From Calliopum simillimum (Eukaryota; Arthropoda; Insecta; Diptera; Lauxaniidae): DNA of 64,000 nucleotides. Each line of letters opens with the position of its first letter. The stretch's first letter is position 1. Below are positions 1-11,116 of this stretch, piece by piece. The stretch lies in the NCBI GenBank assembly GCA_951812925.1, contig OX638372.1, forward strand, positions 45,630,245-45,694,244, read 5' to 3'. The notes under the pieces were generated by a model. The model was not told where the DNA came from. It saw only the letters and a list, made by a program, of their open reading frames with translations, and made no database searches. Position numbers and translations under genes: made by a program.

Positions 1-402
1 CCACTGGTGCCAAATTCTCAAGTGGAATTGCAAACATCTGATTTTTTGCTAAATAAAAGGAATTGGAAAAATAAAGAAAGTGTTGTTGTAGGAAACAATG
101 ACTCTGCTGAACTAGATGTTGGTGAAGATAAGAAGTGGGTTCATTTGTCATCATTTAAGCCGTCAGTTAAGTATGAAGACATTATTTCGTATGTGGTGAA
201 ACACGCTGACGTGGGTCGTGAGCACCTTGCTTGCTATTCTCAAGTTAAAAATGGTGTCTCTCCTGAGAATCGTAGAAGCATTAACTTCAAGTTGGGCATC
301 TCTCCGGTTTTTTATGAGAAGCTTTTTGATCCTAAGCTGTGGCAGCGTAACGTCAAAGTTCGCCCTTTTCAAATAATTGCGAGCGCTCCAGTTCAGAGTT
401 AA
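1..402 (+). pseudogene. LINE ORF1 protein, C-terminal part
   Basis: The frame is open from the left edge of the window to the stop at 400-402. It encodes the C-terminal domain typical of ORF1 proteins of CR1-like elements: an 'LSSFKPSV' entry, then 'SINFKLGI', 'FYEKLFDPKLW' and a closing 'VKVRPF'. In such elements this protein is thought to bind the RNA template. No zinc finger is visible in this part; it would lie upstream. The stop overlaps the ORF2 start (TAATG), consistent with coupled translation from one transcript. The part seen has no stop, but the rest of the element is decayed, so it is treated as a relic. Confidence 0.7.
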
Positions 403-3400
403 TGATTGTTAGCAGCTCGCATACTAGGGGGAACTGCTGTAAATCACAAACGGCTAGTAAGTCTAAGTGCGTTCAAAATGCCAAAAAATTTAAGCTGTAC
501 TTCCATAATCTTTCTGGTATGAGGACGAAATCTAGTACCATATTTAACTGGAGTTCTCAAATGGACTTCGATATCATTGTTTTCGTTGAAACGTGGTTAA
601 ATGGTGACTTCTTTGATGATGAGTTTTTTGATCTGAATGTTTACCATGTTTATCGCAAAGATAGAGATGCTGTTAGGACTGGTCTATCCCGTGGCGGTGG
701 TGTCTTGATTGCGGTCAAACATAGTCTTCGCTCTTCTTTATGTTTGTTGCAGAATAGTAATACTCTGCTTGATCAACTTTGTGTTGATGTTATATTCCAC
801 CTTATGGCACTGCAAAATTATATGATGCTCATGTTGAAAATATTGTTATATACTTCATTTAATAATGTTGATAATCATTTATATAATTTAGGAGATTTTA
901 ATTTAAGTAAAATTGTCTGGAGTAGGGTTGCCAATGTATTGACTCCTTTTAATATTAATCTTGCTCATGAAATTAGTTTCATTGATAGCCTTTTTAGTAT
1001 TGATTTAATTCAAATTAATTCATTTCCTAACAAACTTGATAAAATGTTAGATCTATTTTTTGTGTCAAAAAATTTTAATGCACAGTTATCTGAATGTCTC
1101 TGCTCAATTTCTCCGCCGGATTTGCATCATTTGCCTCTTGTGCTTAATTTTGAGTTCTATGAATTTTTGAATTCTACGCCTCAGCAAACTCGTCTTAATT
1201 TCAATGCATGTAATTTCGATCTGTTAAGTTCATTTTTTGATGATGTTAATTGGGGTGAGTTGTTTTTAGGTAAAGATCTTGCAACGTGTTTTGAAGTTTT
1301 TAAAGAAAAAGTGTTATCTATTTGTAATGATCATGTTCCGCACCTAGGGCCAAAGGTACATAAACTGCCCTGGTACACACAGGGACTGAAGAAATTAAAA
1401 AATTTGCGCAATAAATATATTAAATTATTTAAGGCTACTAATAATAATCAGTACCAACTTAAGTATAATCATTAGATGAGAGAATTTAATTTTTTGAACA
1501 AATTTCTCTACAAACAGTATATTTTGAGGTGTGAAACTAATATAAAGGCTAATCCTAAGTCGTTTTAGATTTTTATCCAATCCAAAAAAATGGATCTGGT
1601 ATTCCAAATTCGATGCATTTTAATAATGCTCAGTCTTTTTCAGTTCAAGAGACTGTAAATTTATTTGCTGACTCTTTCAAAACTAATTTTGAACCTATTA
1701 AGCATTGGTTTAATGAGTCAGTTCTAAACAATGTTGATTCATTTTTGGACTTAGGTCATGTTCAGATTACTGAGGATGAAATTGTGAGTGTGATGCTAAA
1801 TTTGAATAGTTCAGTTAAAGCTGATATTGATAGTTTCTCATCCATTTTGCTAAAAAAATGTGCATATGCCTTATCTAAACCTTTGTGTCAAATTTTTAAT
1901 CAATCTCTGATGACTGGTATATTTTTGGATTGTTGGAAAATAGCGTCGATAACGCCTGTAATTAAAAGTGGCTCAAAAAGTGATGTCTCCAATTATAGGC
2001 CGATTTCTAAACTCTCAAATATTTTGAAGCTTTTTGAAAGCGTGGTAAAAAATAAATTATTCTTTTTGGCTAAGCATCATATTTGCCCTGAACAACATGG
2101 CTTCGTTGCTGGACGTTCAACTGTGACAAATCTTGCACTTTTCTCACGTTATTGCATTTCGTCTTTTGAAGATGGTCATCAGGTAGATGTTATCTACACA
2201 GACTTTTCTAAAGCATTTGATAAGGTTTGTCATAATGCTCTTATTTCTAAACTGGCTAAAATGGGTTGACATTCTGCATTTTAATGTGGTTTAAGTCATA
2301 CTTGCAAGGTATAGTTTCTTTTGTTGATGTCAACAATGTGAAGTCTTATTCTCAAGGAGGTATTCTTGGTCCATTGTGTTTTACGTTGTTCATAAATGAT
2401 ATTAGTAAATGCTTTCAATCAGTGAAATTTTTGCTGTATGCTGATGATTTAAAATTATTCAGTAAAATTTCTGATGCAACTGATATTGAAAATTTGCAAA
2501 GTGATATTAATCGTTTGTTATCATGGAGTAAAAATAATCTATTACCTCTTAATATAAATAAATGCTTTTCTATATCATATTTTAAGTCCAGATCAGTTAA
2601 TATCTCATCATATACTCTTTCTGGCATATCTTTAAAATCTGTAAACTCTATTCGGGATCTTGGGGTAATTTTTGACGCCAAGTTCACTTTTGCTGATCAT
2701 ATTAACTATGTTGTACCAAAGGATTATTCCTTACTTGCTTTTGTTTGTAGTAATAGCTCTGAATTTACGGACTCTCATACTCTATTAAGCCTTTACAATT
2801 CTTTTGTAAGGTCGAGATTGGAGTATGCTTCCTTCATTTGGAGCCCTTTTTTCATAACTCACTCCTCGATACTGGAAAAAATCCAAAAATCGTTTACTAG
2901 GTTTGCACTGCGCTCAATAAATTTTGAGGTATCGTTGCCTTCCTATAATGCTCGATGCTTACTATTAGGTTTGAAATCTCTCGAGTCTCGAAGGAAAATT
3001 CAGGCTCTTTTGCTTATTCGTGATCTTATATCCAACAGAATTGACTGTCCTCATTTGTTGCAATTAGTCGATTTTAATGTTCCTGCAAGATCTTTGCGTC
3101 ATTACGTCCTTTTCCATATTCAAACTCATAGAACTCATTATGCGCTTAAGGCAGGTTCTCACCTTGTGGGTCCGAAAAGTGCACTTTTTTTAGGAATTTT
3201 TTTTGAGAAAACGGTTAAAGATACAACGCTGAAAATTTTTTCTGAATATGAACATATATTTATTCAGAGAATACAATTTTTGAAATTGAAAAAATCAAAA
3301 AAGGGGGGGGGAGGGGGCGCCCATCAGTGGCGGCATGTGTTTCGCTGCCGGAAGTGATTCGCTCAAAACCCGTGATCTGAAACACAAAAACCGAACATAT

Positions 3401-3962
3401 TCTTAATTTGTATTGTATTATCTATTAAATAAACTGCGATCATGGAAAAAAAATCAAAATTCCAAAAGTTATGAGGTTTTGAAAAAAAAATTACGATTTT
3501 CGCATTTTTTTCTTCACTAACTATTTTTTTAAATAAACAATTTTCAATATTTTTGGCTGATCGTAGTTCATTTATTAGAGAAAATCCTAAGGAACATTTT
3601 AAAAAAAAATTTGAAGACGATTGGTTCATTGTAGCGTCTTCAATCACTTCCGTTAGGTCCGAAAACATGGTTCTGAGAAAAACGCGTTTAAAGTGGCAAA
3701 GCGCGCTCGGCCGTTGCTCGACAGTGCTCTACGTAACGGGCTGTAACTTTCGTAATTTTTCAGATTTTGATCTGAAAATTCTAGAGCACATTTTTGGAAC
3801 ATGTATCTACACGATAAGGCAAAAAAGGTGAGAACCTGCCTTAATGAGCCAATAACTATGGCATTATCATTGTACAATGAGCTTTCAGCAAATAATTTTT
3901 TAGATTTTAGCTTATCTAAATTATCTTTTAAAAAATTGTTAAATACTGTATTTTTAGTTTAA
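402..3962 (+). pseudogene. LINE ORF2 (endonuclease plus reverse transcriptase), broken
   Basis: The N-terminal part (402-1475) resembles an apurinic-type endonuclease: 'FVETWL' supplies the catalytic Glu and 'LGDFNL' the GDFN motif, while the final catalytic box reads 'HHLPL' where an Asp-His pair is usual. Stops at 1473-1475 and 1566-1568 break it. The reverse transcriptase follows in two frames: 1613-2269 contains 'YTDFSKAFDKV', and after a one-base frameshift near 2266, 2266 onward contains 'GGILGPL' and the catalytic 'YADD' (about 2438-2449). A TTAA-flanked element occupies 3150-3840; beyond it the same reading frame resumes at 'NEPITMALSLYNEL' and ends at 3960-3962. The order endonuclease, RT, C-terminal tail is that of the CR1/Jockey group. 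It is clearly inactive. Confidence 0.82.
3150..3840. mobile_element. piggyBac-like MITE (TTAA target) inside LINE ORF2
   Basis: Perfect 16-bp terminal inverted repeats GGCAGGTTCTCACCTT lie at 3150-3165 and 3825-3840, flanked by TTAA at 3146-3149 and 3841-3844. Taking out the element plus one TTAA leaves the LINE ORF2 reading frame continuous, which fixes the boundaries. TTAA duplication with clean joining is the hallmark of piggyBac-type insertion, although the terminal bases differ from the usual CCC start, so the superfamily is inferred. There is no transposase: it is a 691-bp nonautonomous element with a G-rich run near 3303-3318. Confidence 0.85.
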
Positions 3963-4489
3963 TTTTAATTTATAATTAGTTCACATTTTGTAGATTTATT
4001 ATTATAATTTGTTATATGCTAGTCTGTAAGGATATGTAATCCAGTAGACTTAATACAATTTTAATTGTTAACTCTAACTAATTGTTAACTCTTTTTTTCG
4101 AAATAAAAATATTTTATGACGCGAACCGTGGCCACTGGCAAGCCAAGACCTTAGTCGTAGCAAAAAATCGACAATCAGGCTGAAAAGAAGAATTTACTTT
4201 ACGAAACGCTTAAGGCATAAGTAATATGATGGAAATATGTCAAAAATAAGTTTTGGAAACTATTAGGGTCGTATCCGACATCTTACAAAAATTTTAGGTG
4301 CATTTTTATGAAAAAAATTTACTGCACGAATCGACAGGGAATTGTAGAAGAAACATTTTGAAATTTATTAGAAATATCTCCGACCCCTCTCAGTAGTTTA
4401 AGATCCATTTTTCTGAGGAAATTTATTTCATCAAGCCGAAAAAGATTTTGGAAATTGTCAGGGGTGTTCCTGACTCGACGTCCTTCTCC

Positions 4490-5010
4490 AGCCTTGGTTC
4501 AAAATATGCCAGATGAATGGGAACTTGGAAGGTCATTTTTTGAGTACAAGGCAAATTAGTAGCTTTGATGACTGGCTCACTAAAAATAATATCAAGCGCC
4601 CAGTACAGTTTCTAGTTGATGGTCACAAGTCACACTTATCTATTGAGCTCAGGCAACAATAGAAGCATTTTGTGTGCGCTCTTACAGGGATTCAAATCAG
4701 AATATAAAAATAATGTCTGTAAATTTCAAAGGGTAACAGGTATCGAAGGCAAAGCAGCTGCCAAGATAAATTTTTCTAGAGTCCTACAGTTAGTTTTGGA
4801 TAGTACCGAACGTACAGAGACAATTAAAAATGATTTTAGAATATGCGGCATAATAATGCTTTAGATCACACAAAATGTGTTCAGAATGTACTTGAAAACC
4901 TACAAAAACAATCAGGAGTGTTTGCTAGTTTAGAAAATACGAGTGTAAGCAAATTCAGCAAAAATCAGTTAAAGGCAAGGGACAGTTTAGGCCCAAAACA
5001 TTCTTGATTC
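4490..5010 (+). pseudogene. pogo/Tigger-like DDE transposase relic
   Basis: In shifting frames the segment shows pieces of a DDE_1-type transposase in the right order: 'MPDEWELGRS' (4507 on), 'FDDWLTKNNIKRPVQFLVDG' (4564 on, with the second catalytic Asp in the 'VDGHKSHLS' box), and the C-terminal 'TIKNDFRICGI' (near 4820-4853). Frameshifts separate the pieces and stops follow the DGH box. It is an old inactive copy. No terminal repeats were recognised in the flanking AT-rich sequence from 4121. Confidence 0.65.
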
Positions 5011-5215
5011 AATTCAGTTTTCAATGAAAATAAATCAAATTGATGTTATGATGTCATATAAAAATGTTCACCATTTGCCGAAATTTGAAGTATAAATCTT
5101 CCTAAAAGATTGTAAAGTTTAAAAAAAAATATAAAAATTTCAGTTATTCAAACCAAAACGCTTAAGAGCATTTTGAATATAACTTCAAGAATTAAGAATA
5201 CCAGCATTATAGCAA

Positions 5216-5320
5216 TATGCGATGATATTTCTGTCTCTGTAAACGTAATGATAATAGAAAACTAAGTGATGGCTATGATGCTAGATATTGTCATTTAAGT
5301 GGTTATCACATATCAATCAT
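5216..5320 (+). promoter_or_regulatory. Conserved upstream block of IR-1
   Basis: This block is shared with the regions upstream of IR-2, IR-3 and IR-4. Landmarks are TATGCGATGATATTTCT at the left, GATATTGTCATTTAAGTGG in the middle (5284-5302) and ATCACATATCAATCAT at the right end. It ends about 87 bp before the IR-1 start codon. Its conservation outside coding sequence in all four genes suggests a promoter or chemosensory enhancer. No TATA box was identified, and function is inferred from conservation only. Confidence 0.6.
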
Positions 5321-5407
5321 AAAACTCTTGTTCGGGTAATATCAAAAGAGTTTAATAAGAATAAAATTTTCTACAGTTTATTAGTGTGCAATCGTTTCTG
5401 CGACAAA

Positions 5408-7378
5408 ATGTTGCTAAAATGTTTCGTTATTTTGCTAATTTTACATACATTTTATGGTAAAATTTCTATTGATATTGTTAGCCCCGCAGTTGAGAATTAT
5501 AAAGCGCTAGCCGATTGCGCGTTGCTTGTGACTAAGCGCTTTATCAGCCCTAAAACAAATACGCTAGTAGTAAAAGAACACTGTAGCAACTGTAAGAATG
5601 TAAGATACAAATTACTGGATTATTACTTGAAACATTACAAAGGCCCAAATGCAATGCAATTGGCCTTTGCGGAGAATTTTGATCCACCATGGAGTTATTA
5701 TGTTCTTCTAGTTGATGATAATTTGGCTTTTAAGTGAGTAATCCAATACAAATATCGCTGTAAAGTAACTTTCAAAACTCATTCACAGTGAATTATGTAA
5801 GCACCTGAAAGATTCGCAGTATGAGCGAGAATTTTATTTTCTTATAATCTTAACGAACACCTTGGAAGATCAACAGCTGAGCCATGACATCAAGTTGGAG
5901 ATATTTCACAAATGTGCACACATGAAAGTGCTAAATGTGGTGATCATGGAACAAGTACTCGAACATGCGGATGTTATAGAATTTTACACTTATTCCTTTT
6001 TTGCCCCGAATTGTGATATGACCATCAAGATACTCCAAATCAATCGCTTTCAAAATGGCGTACTTGAAAAAGAACATCTTTTTCCATCACAAGTCTTGAA
6101 CTTTGAAGGATGCACATTTAATGTGACTACATTTTTGCTTCGACCATGGACTGAATTCAATGGTGATCCTAATAATATTACTCACATGAGGGATATAACG
6201 CGTTTAACTGGCTTTGAGGGCTTGCATTTCAGCCTTCTTGCAAAAGTGCTAAATTTTACAGCAAACTGGAGAATTTCCAAGGACAACGGAAAAATTAATA
6301 TGAAGGAAAATTCAATTGGAGGTTTTGCAGATGTTTGTATAAAGTTGTATTTATTTCTTTTTCAGTATTTAACGTTGAATACTTTTTTTAGTTGGAGACT
6401 TTGAAAGCGGATATTGCTTTATCCTGCTGTTCTGCCATGTATGAAAATCGTTCTAAATTTTCAACATCTACACCATACCTTTACACTACATATTTATTTA
6501 TTGTGAGCAGCGATTTGCATTTTGGCCCGTTCAAACAATTGGCAAATCCATTTGAACCAGAAGTTTGGATCGCCATTGTCATTGCAATTCTACTGGCATT
6601 AGCCACAATAAGAATTATAAATCATAAAGGAACAAGAACACTTTTGTTGGGCAAAGAATTTCAGTATTCGTATACAGATTTATTTATGATTATATTAGGG
6701 AATCCAATTAAAAATATTCCACGCAACAGCTTGAAGAGGATTATCCTAATGTTTTGGCTGCTGCTAACAATGTTAATTCGCAATGCTTATCAAGGAAAGC
6801 TTTATGATGCATTGCGCGTATCGCGTCGTGCAGCAATTCCCAAAAGTGTTCCAGAGCTTATACAAAACGAGTACATATTACTTTCATCTACATATGTCGA
6901 CTACTATCCAGCAAATCTTACGATCATTATGACCGATTTAATGGAACAACTAAGAGTAATTCAGACTAGCGATAGAAGATTAACTGTCGTGATGACACCT
7001 GAATTGTTGGGATACTTAAATTTTATGCATCGAAATATCAGTCGTTTATCTTATGTTCCAGAACCAATTTATACTTTTCACATTTCTTTGTACTTTCAAA
7101 AGCATTCCATCTTGAAGCCGGCTTTTGATAGAAGAATCAAAGAGTTGCTAGACTCTGGCATAACAGAACATGTGACTTACCGGCAATTTGGAAGAAAAGG
7201 GTTCCAAATGTTGAATGCGGGAAATAGTAAGGAGCTTTATTTTCGCAATACAATGCTACATGGGCTTTATTATTTATATGGCGCTTTCATTTGTGTAGCC
7301 ATTATATTATTTACTCTAGAGATATTGAGTGAAAAAATTATAAAATTGAAAACGCTTTTTGATCAATTTCATAATTAA
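5408..7378 (+). CDS. IR-1: divergent ionotropic receptor (iGluR-like), 3 exons
   Basis: Exons 5408-5733, 5789-6332 and 6392-7378 join to 618 residues. The start is the ATG opening a signal peptide (MLLKCFVILLILHTFYG); exon 1 then has 326 nt as in all paralogs. Intron 1 (GTGAGT...CAG) is phase 2; intron 2 (GTTTGT...TAG) is phase 0 and joins 'GGFAD' to 'LETLKADIAL', restoring the ligand-binding S1 lobe. 'ENRSKFSTSTPY' carries an Arg where iGluRs bind the ligand carboxylate. M1 is about residues 348-367, the pore 'LFMIILGNP' 386-394, M3 with 'RNAYQGKLYDALR' 404-432, and M4 582-602. The SYTANLAAF motif of true glutamate receptors is absent, as in divergent fly IRs (Ir20a/Ir94-type clade, inferred). 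A poly(A) signal lies at 7425-7430. It probably serves chemosensation. It lies apart from, and opposite to, the other three genes. Confidence 0.86.
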
Positions 7379-7430
7379 ACTGATCAGTAGTTAACTATGT
7401 TAATTAATTTGTGCATTTTGTTCAAATAAA

Positions 7431-7793
7431 AATCAAGAAAAGTGTTGAAATTGTTTGGTTTTAATGATTCTTCAATATTAATTTTACATATTTTAGTCAT
7501 AAGAAATAAAAAGTAATATTTCGCTTTGGTAAAGTTCGGTGGGTGTATCACATTGGATCCTGGAAGCTAGGCGCATAGGGACTTATAGTGGGCTGAGCGC
7601 ACCCGAAATTGTAGTTGTTTTTTTAGCTGCCTTATTGCCATAATAAAATAATATTAAAGAAAAGCTTCCTGTAAAAGAAACTGCCAACAAAAGGAGTAGG
7701 TAGAATATGACAATTTTTTTGGTTCTTTTTTGCCTTTAAATTTTTTTTATGGCCATAATAGCAGTAGGAATCACTGAGGCAATAATGTTCTAG
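7431..7793. other. Intergenic, no feature recognised
   Basis: AT-rich sequence between the IR-1 poly(A) signal and the first hAT-like element, with one less AT-rich stretch (7535-7605). No gene, TIR or tandem array was seen. Confidence 0.5.
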
Positions 7794-9283
7794 TGGTCGG
7801 CAAAGCATTGCACAATTGTGCAGAGAGACTTCACACGCATGCTTACGCTCTTTCATTCAGTTGTCGCAAAACCATCGACAAAGCAACATCGAGTGCATCT
7901 GTCGTTCTGTTTTCTTTTTTATGCACATGTAAAAATTTCTTTGCAGATATGACAAATATTTTATTTCATACTTTTTGTGACTAAATAAAAATTTTCAGTT
8001 TGGGAAACGCTCAGATAAACTTTTTAAAAATTATACAAAAACTTTTAGGGCTGCCACCTTTTTTTGTAAATTTTGCTTTAACCATACATTTATAAAAAAA
8101 ATTCAAATTTATTCTTAAAACGCTTAGATAAACGTCTTAAAAATCTAACATATATTTTTAGGGTTTTGTAAAAATTATACTTTTGTGACTAGATTAAAAT
8201 TTTTAGTTTAGGAAACGCTCAGAGAAACTTTTTAAAAATTATACAAAAACTTTCAGGGTTGCCGCCTGTTTTTTTTTGTAAATTTTGCTTGAACCATATA
8301 TTTAAAAAAAAAGAATGAGTTTTAGTCTTAAAACGCTTAGATAAACTTTTTAAAAATCCAACATATATTTTCAGGGTTGCCACCTGTTTATTTTAATAAA
8401 ACTAAAATTTTCTTTCAATAAATTGATAAGATCATCATTTTCTCCGTAAAGATTCACATCTTGGGTCCAAAAACAACGAAACAAAAATTTATGGTTGCCA
8501 GACGATTTTTCGCAAAATTGCGTTTCTTGGTTAAGTTTCTTTTTTGAAAAGTTATATTTTCGACCCAAAACCCATAGTAATTTTTAGGGTTGTCACCTAG
8601 TTTTTTTAATAAAATCAAAATTTCATTTCAATAAATTGCTAAGATCACAATTTTCTCACTATAAATTGACATCTTGGGTCCAAAAACAACGAAACAAAGA
8701 TTTAGGGTTGCTATGTTAGGGTTGCCAGACTTTTTTTTAACCATCTGTACAATCTGTACTACCTGTAGCCATTTGACCATTCATGAAGCAAAAGTATGAT
8801 TTAACAAAATTTTGGAAAATAACCAGGTGGTAACCCTAAAAATATACGAGTACTTTGGATTTTAAAAAAGTTTATCTAAGCGTTTTAAGACTAAATTTAT
8901 ATTTTTTTTTTAAATGTATGGTTTAAGCAAAATTATAAAAAAAAACAGGTGGCAACCCTAAATATTTTGTATAATTTTTAAAAAGTTTTATCTATGGATG
9001 CGCTCGATGTTGCTTTGTCGATGGTTGAGCGACAACTGATTGAAAAAGCCCAAGAATACGTGTGAAGTTTTTCTGCACAATTGTGCTATGGCCTGTTGAC
9101 CACTGGCATAAGAAGACAGAAATATGCTTGCACTCGATGTTGCTTTTGCAATGATTTTTCGGTTTTAACGCATATTTTTTTGCTTCAATATTTATTTCGT
9201 ACTGTTTTCTGTGAAAATTTTTTCTCAGTGCATTCTCTCTTCTCTCACTAACACACTCTCAAATTTATTTTTGCCGACCCCTG
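7794..9283. mobile_element. hAT-like fold-back element, copy 1
   Basis: The left end reads TGGTCGGCAAAGCATTG and the right end TTTTTGCCGACCCCTG, matching the ends of the copies at 9402 and 38498 (CAGTGGTCGGCAA ... TTGCCGACCCCTG). TTCTAGAA follows the right end; on the left only TTCTAG remains, so a few bases seem lost at the junction. The interior is built of repeated 'agggttgccacctg' modules and arms that recur in reverse order (for example 7865-7895 against 9000-9025), giving a fold-back layout. No transposase is encoded. Confidence 0.75.
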
Positions 9284-9401
9284 TTCTAGAACATCTTAGC
9301 TAATTTGTAAAGAACTTTTCTGCCGGCAGTTTTTGCTCGCCAGTGGACAGGGGCTTGGCTACAAAAATTTTTAATGAAAAGAACGGCCTTTTGGTTTAAA
9401 T

Positions 9402-10892
9402 CAGTGGTCGGCAAGCCATAGCTCAATTGAGGAGAGACACTTCACACGCATTCTTACGCTCTTTCATTCAGTTGTCGCAAAACCATCGACAAAACAACAT
9501 CGAGCGCATCTGTCGTTCTGTTGTTTTTTTTATGCACATGAAAAAATTTCTTTACAGCTATGACAAATTTTAAAAAATATTTTATTTTATACTTTTTGTA
9601 ACTAGATTCAAATGTTTAGTTTGGGAAACGTTCAGATAAACTTTTTAAAAATTATACAAAAACTTTCTGGGCTGCCACTTGTGTTTTTTTTATAGATTTT
9701 GCTGAAACCTTATACATATACTTATGTAAAAAAAAAAAAAAATTTTAGTCTTAAAACACTTAGAAAATCTTTTTAAAAATTCAATATATATTTTTAGGGT
9801 TGCCAGCTGGTTATTTTCTGAAATTTTGTAAAAATCATACTTTTTATGACTAGATTCAAATTTTTAGTTAAGGAAGCGCTCAGATAAACTTACTAAAAAC
9901 TATACAAAAACTTTCAGGGCTGCCACTTGTTCTTTTTTATAGATTTTGGTGAAACCTTATACATATATGTAAAAAAAAAAAATAAATTTTAGCCTTAAAA
10001 CACTTAGAAAATCTTTTTAAAAATCCAACATATATTTTTAGGGTTGCAACCTGATTATTTTAATAAAACCAAAATTTTCTTTCAATAAATTACTAAGATC
10101 ATCATTTTCTCCCTATAAATTCACATCTTGGGTCCAAAAACAGCGAAACAAATATTTAGGGTTGCTACGTTAGGGTAGCCAGACATTCTTTAACTATCTG
10201 GACAATCAGTAATACCTGTAGCCATCTAACCGTTCCTGAAACCAAGAATTTCAATTCAGTCACAAAAAGAATGATTTTAACAAAATTTCTGAAAATAATC
10301 GGGCGGCAACCCCAAAAATATACGAGTATGTTGGATTTTTAAAAAGTTTATCTAAGCGTTTTAAACTAGAATTTAATTTTTTTTATATATTTATGGTTAA
10401 AGCAAAATTTACAAAAAAAATCCAGCTGGCGACCTTAAAAGTTTTTGTATAGTTTTTAAAAAGCTTATGTGCGTAACTAAACTAAACTAAAAATTTGGAT
10501 CTAGTCACGAAAAGTATAAAATAAAATATTTTTCAGAACTGGTCATAGCTGTAAAGAAATTTTTCATGTGCGTAAAAAGACAACAGAACTACGGATGCGC
10601 TCAATGTTGCTTTGTCGATGGTTTTGCGACAACTGATTGAAAAAGCATAAGAATGCGTGTGAAGTTTCTCTGCACAATTGTGCTATGGCCCGTTGACCAG
10701 AGGCATAAGAAGACAGAAATATGCTTGCACTCGATGTTGCTTTTGCAATGATCTTTCGGTTTTAACGCATATTTTTTTTTCAATGAATATCCACAATATT
10801 TATGTCTTGCTCTTTACTGTGAAAATTTTTTTTTCAGTGCATTCTCTCTTCTCTCACTAACACACTCTCAAATTTATTTTTGCCGACCCCTG
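9402..10892. mobile_element. hAT-like fold-back element, copy 2, intact 8-bp TSD
   Basis: The ends are CAGTGGTCGGCAAGCCAT and TTTTTGCCGACCCCTG, flanked by the exact 8-bp duplication GTTTAAAT (9394-9401 and 10893-10900). The 8-bp duplication and CAG...CTG ends are diagnostic of hAT-type transposition. It is 1491 bp, in the same orientation as copy 1 and only 118 bp from it. The two halves are inverted versions of the same modules ('agggttgccacctg' / 'caggtggcaaccct'). Nonautonomous, no transposase. Confidence 0.87.
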
Positions 10893-11116
10893 GTTTAAAT
10901 TCAAAGATACGGGTTAGAGCTTTGATTCTATATTTAATTTTTGTATGTATTTGGTTTTCTCTTACTTAAAAATACGAAAACACGTCTCACTTTTCCCCAT
11001 CACTCTCTGCTCCAACGCGTCGTTCTCTCTGCCAACAGCCGTGGTCTATTGTCGTGTAGTAGTAGTATTGCATTGTTTCCTGCTTGGTTGCTGCTGTTGT
11101 GTGCTGGTCGCCGGCG

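Larger units (their letters stand above)
1..4120 (+). mobile_element. Degenerate non-LTR retrotransposon (CR1/Jockey-like), 5' end outside window
   Basis: The stretch carries, in order, the end of an ORF1, an endonuclease region, a reverse transcriptase region and a C-terminal tail followed by an AT-rich 3' region. ORF1 and ORF2 meet in a TAATG stop/start overlap at 399-403. ORF2 is broken by stops, a frameshift and a 691-bp insertion, so the copy is dead. The 3' boundary near 4120 is approximate: no tandem octamer tail was recognised and the 3' region contains only repeated TTGTTAACTC-like words. The 5' end and any target duplication lie upstream of the window. Confidence 0.8.

Noticed and set aside
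6333..6404. Reading exon 2 of IR-1 through 'CIKLYLF...' as coding
   Set aside because: This runs into intron 2; in the paralogs the same read-through hits a stop after CIK, and the GAT|GTTTGT donor restores the S1 lobe in all four.
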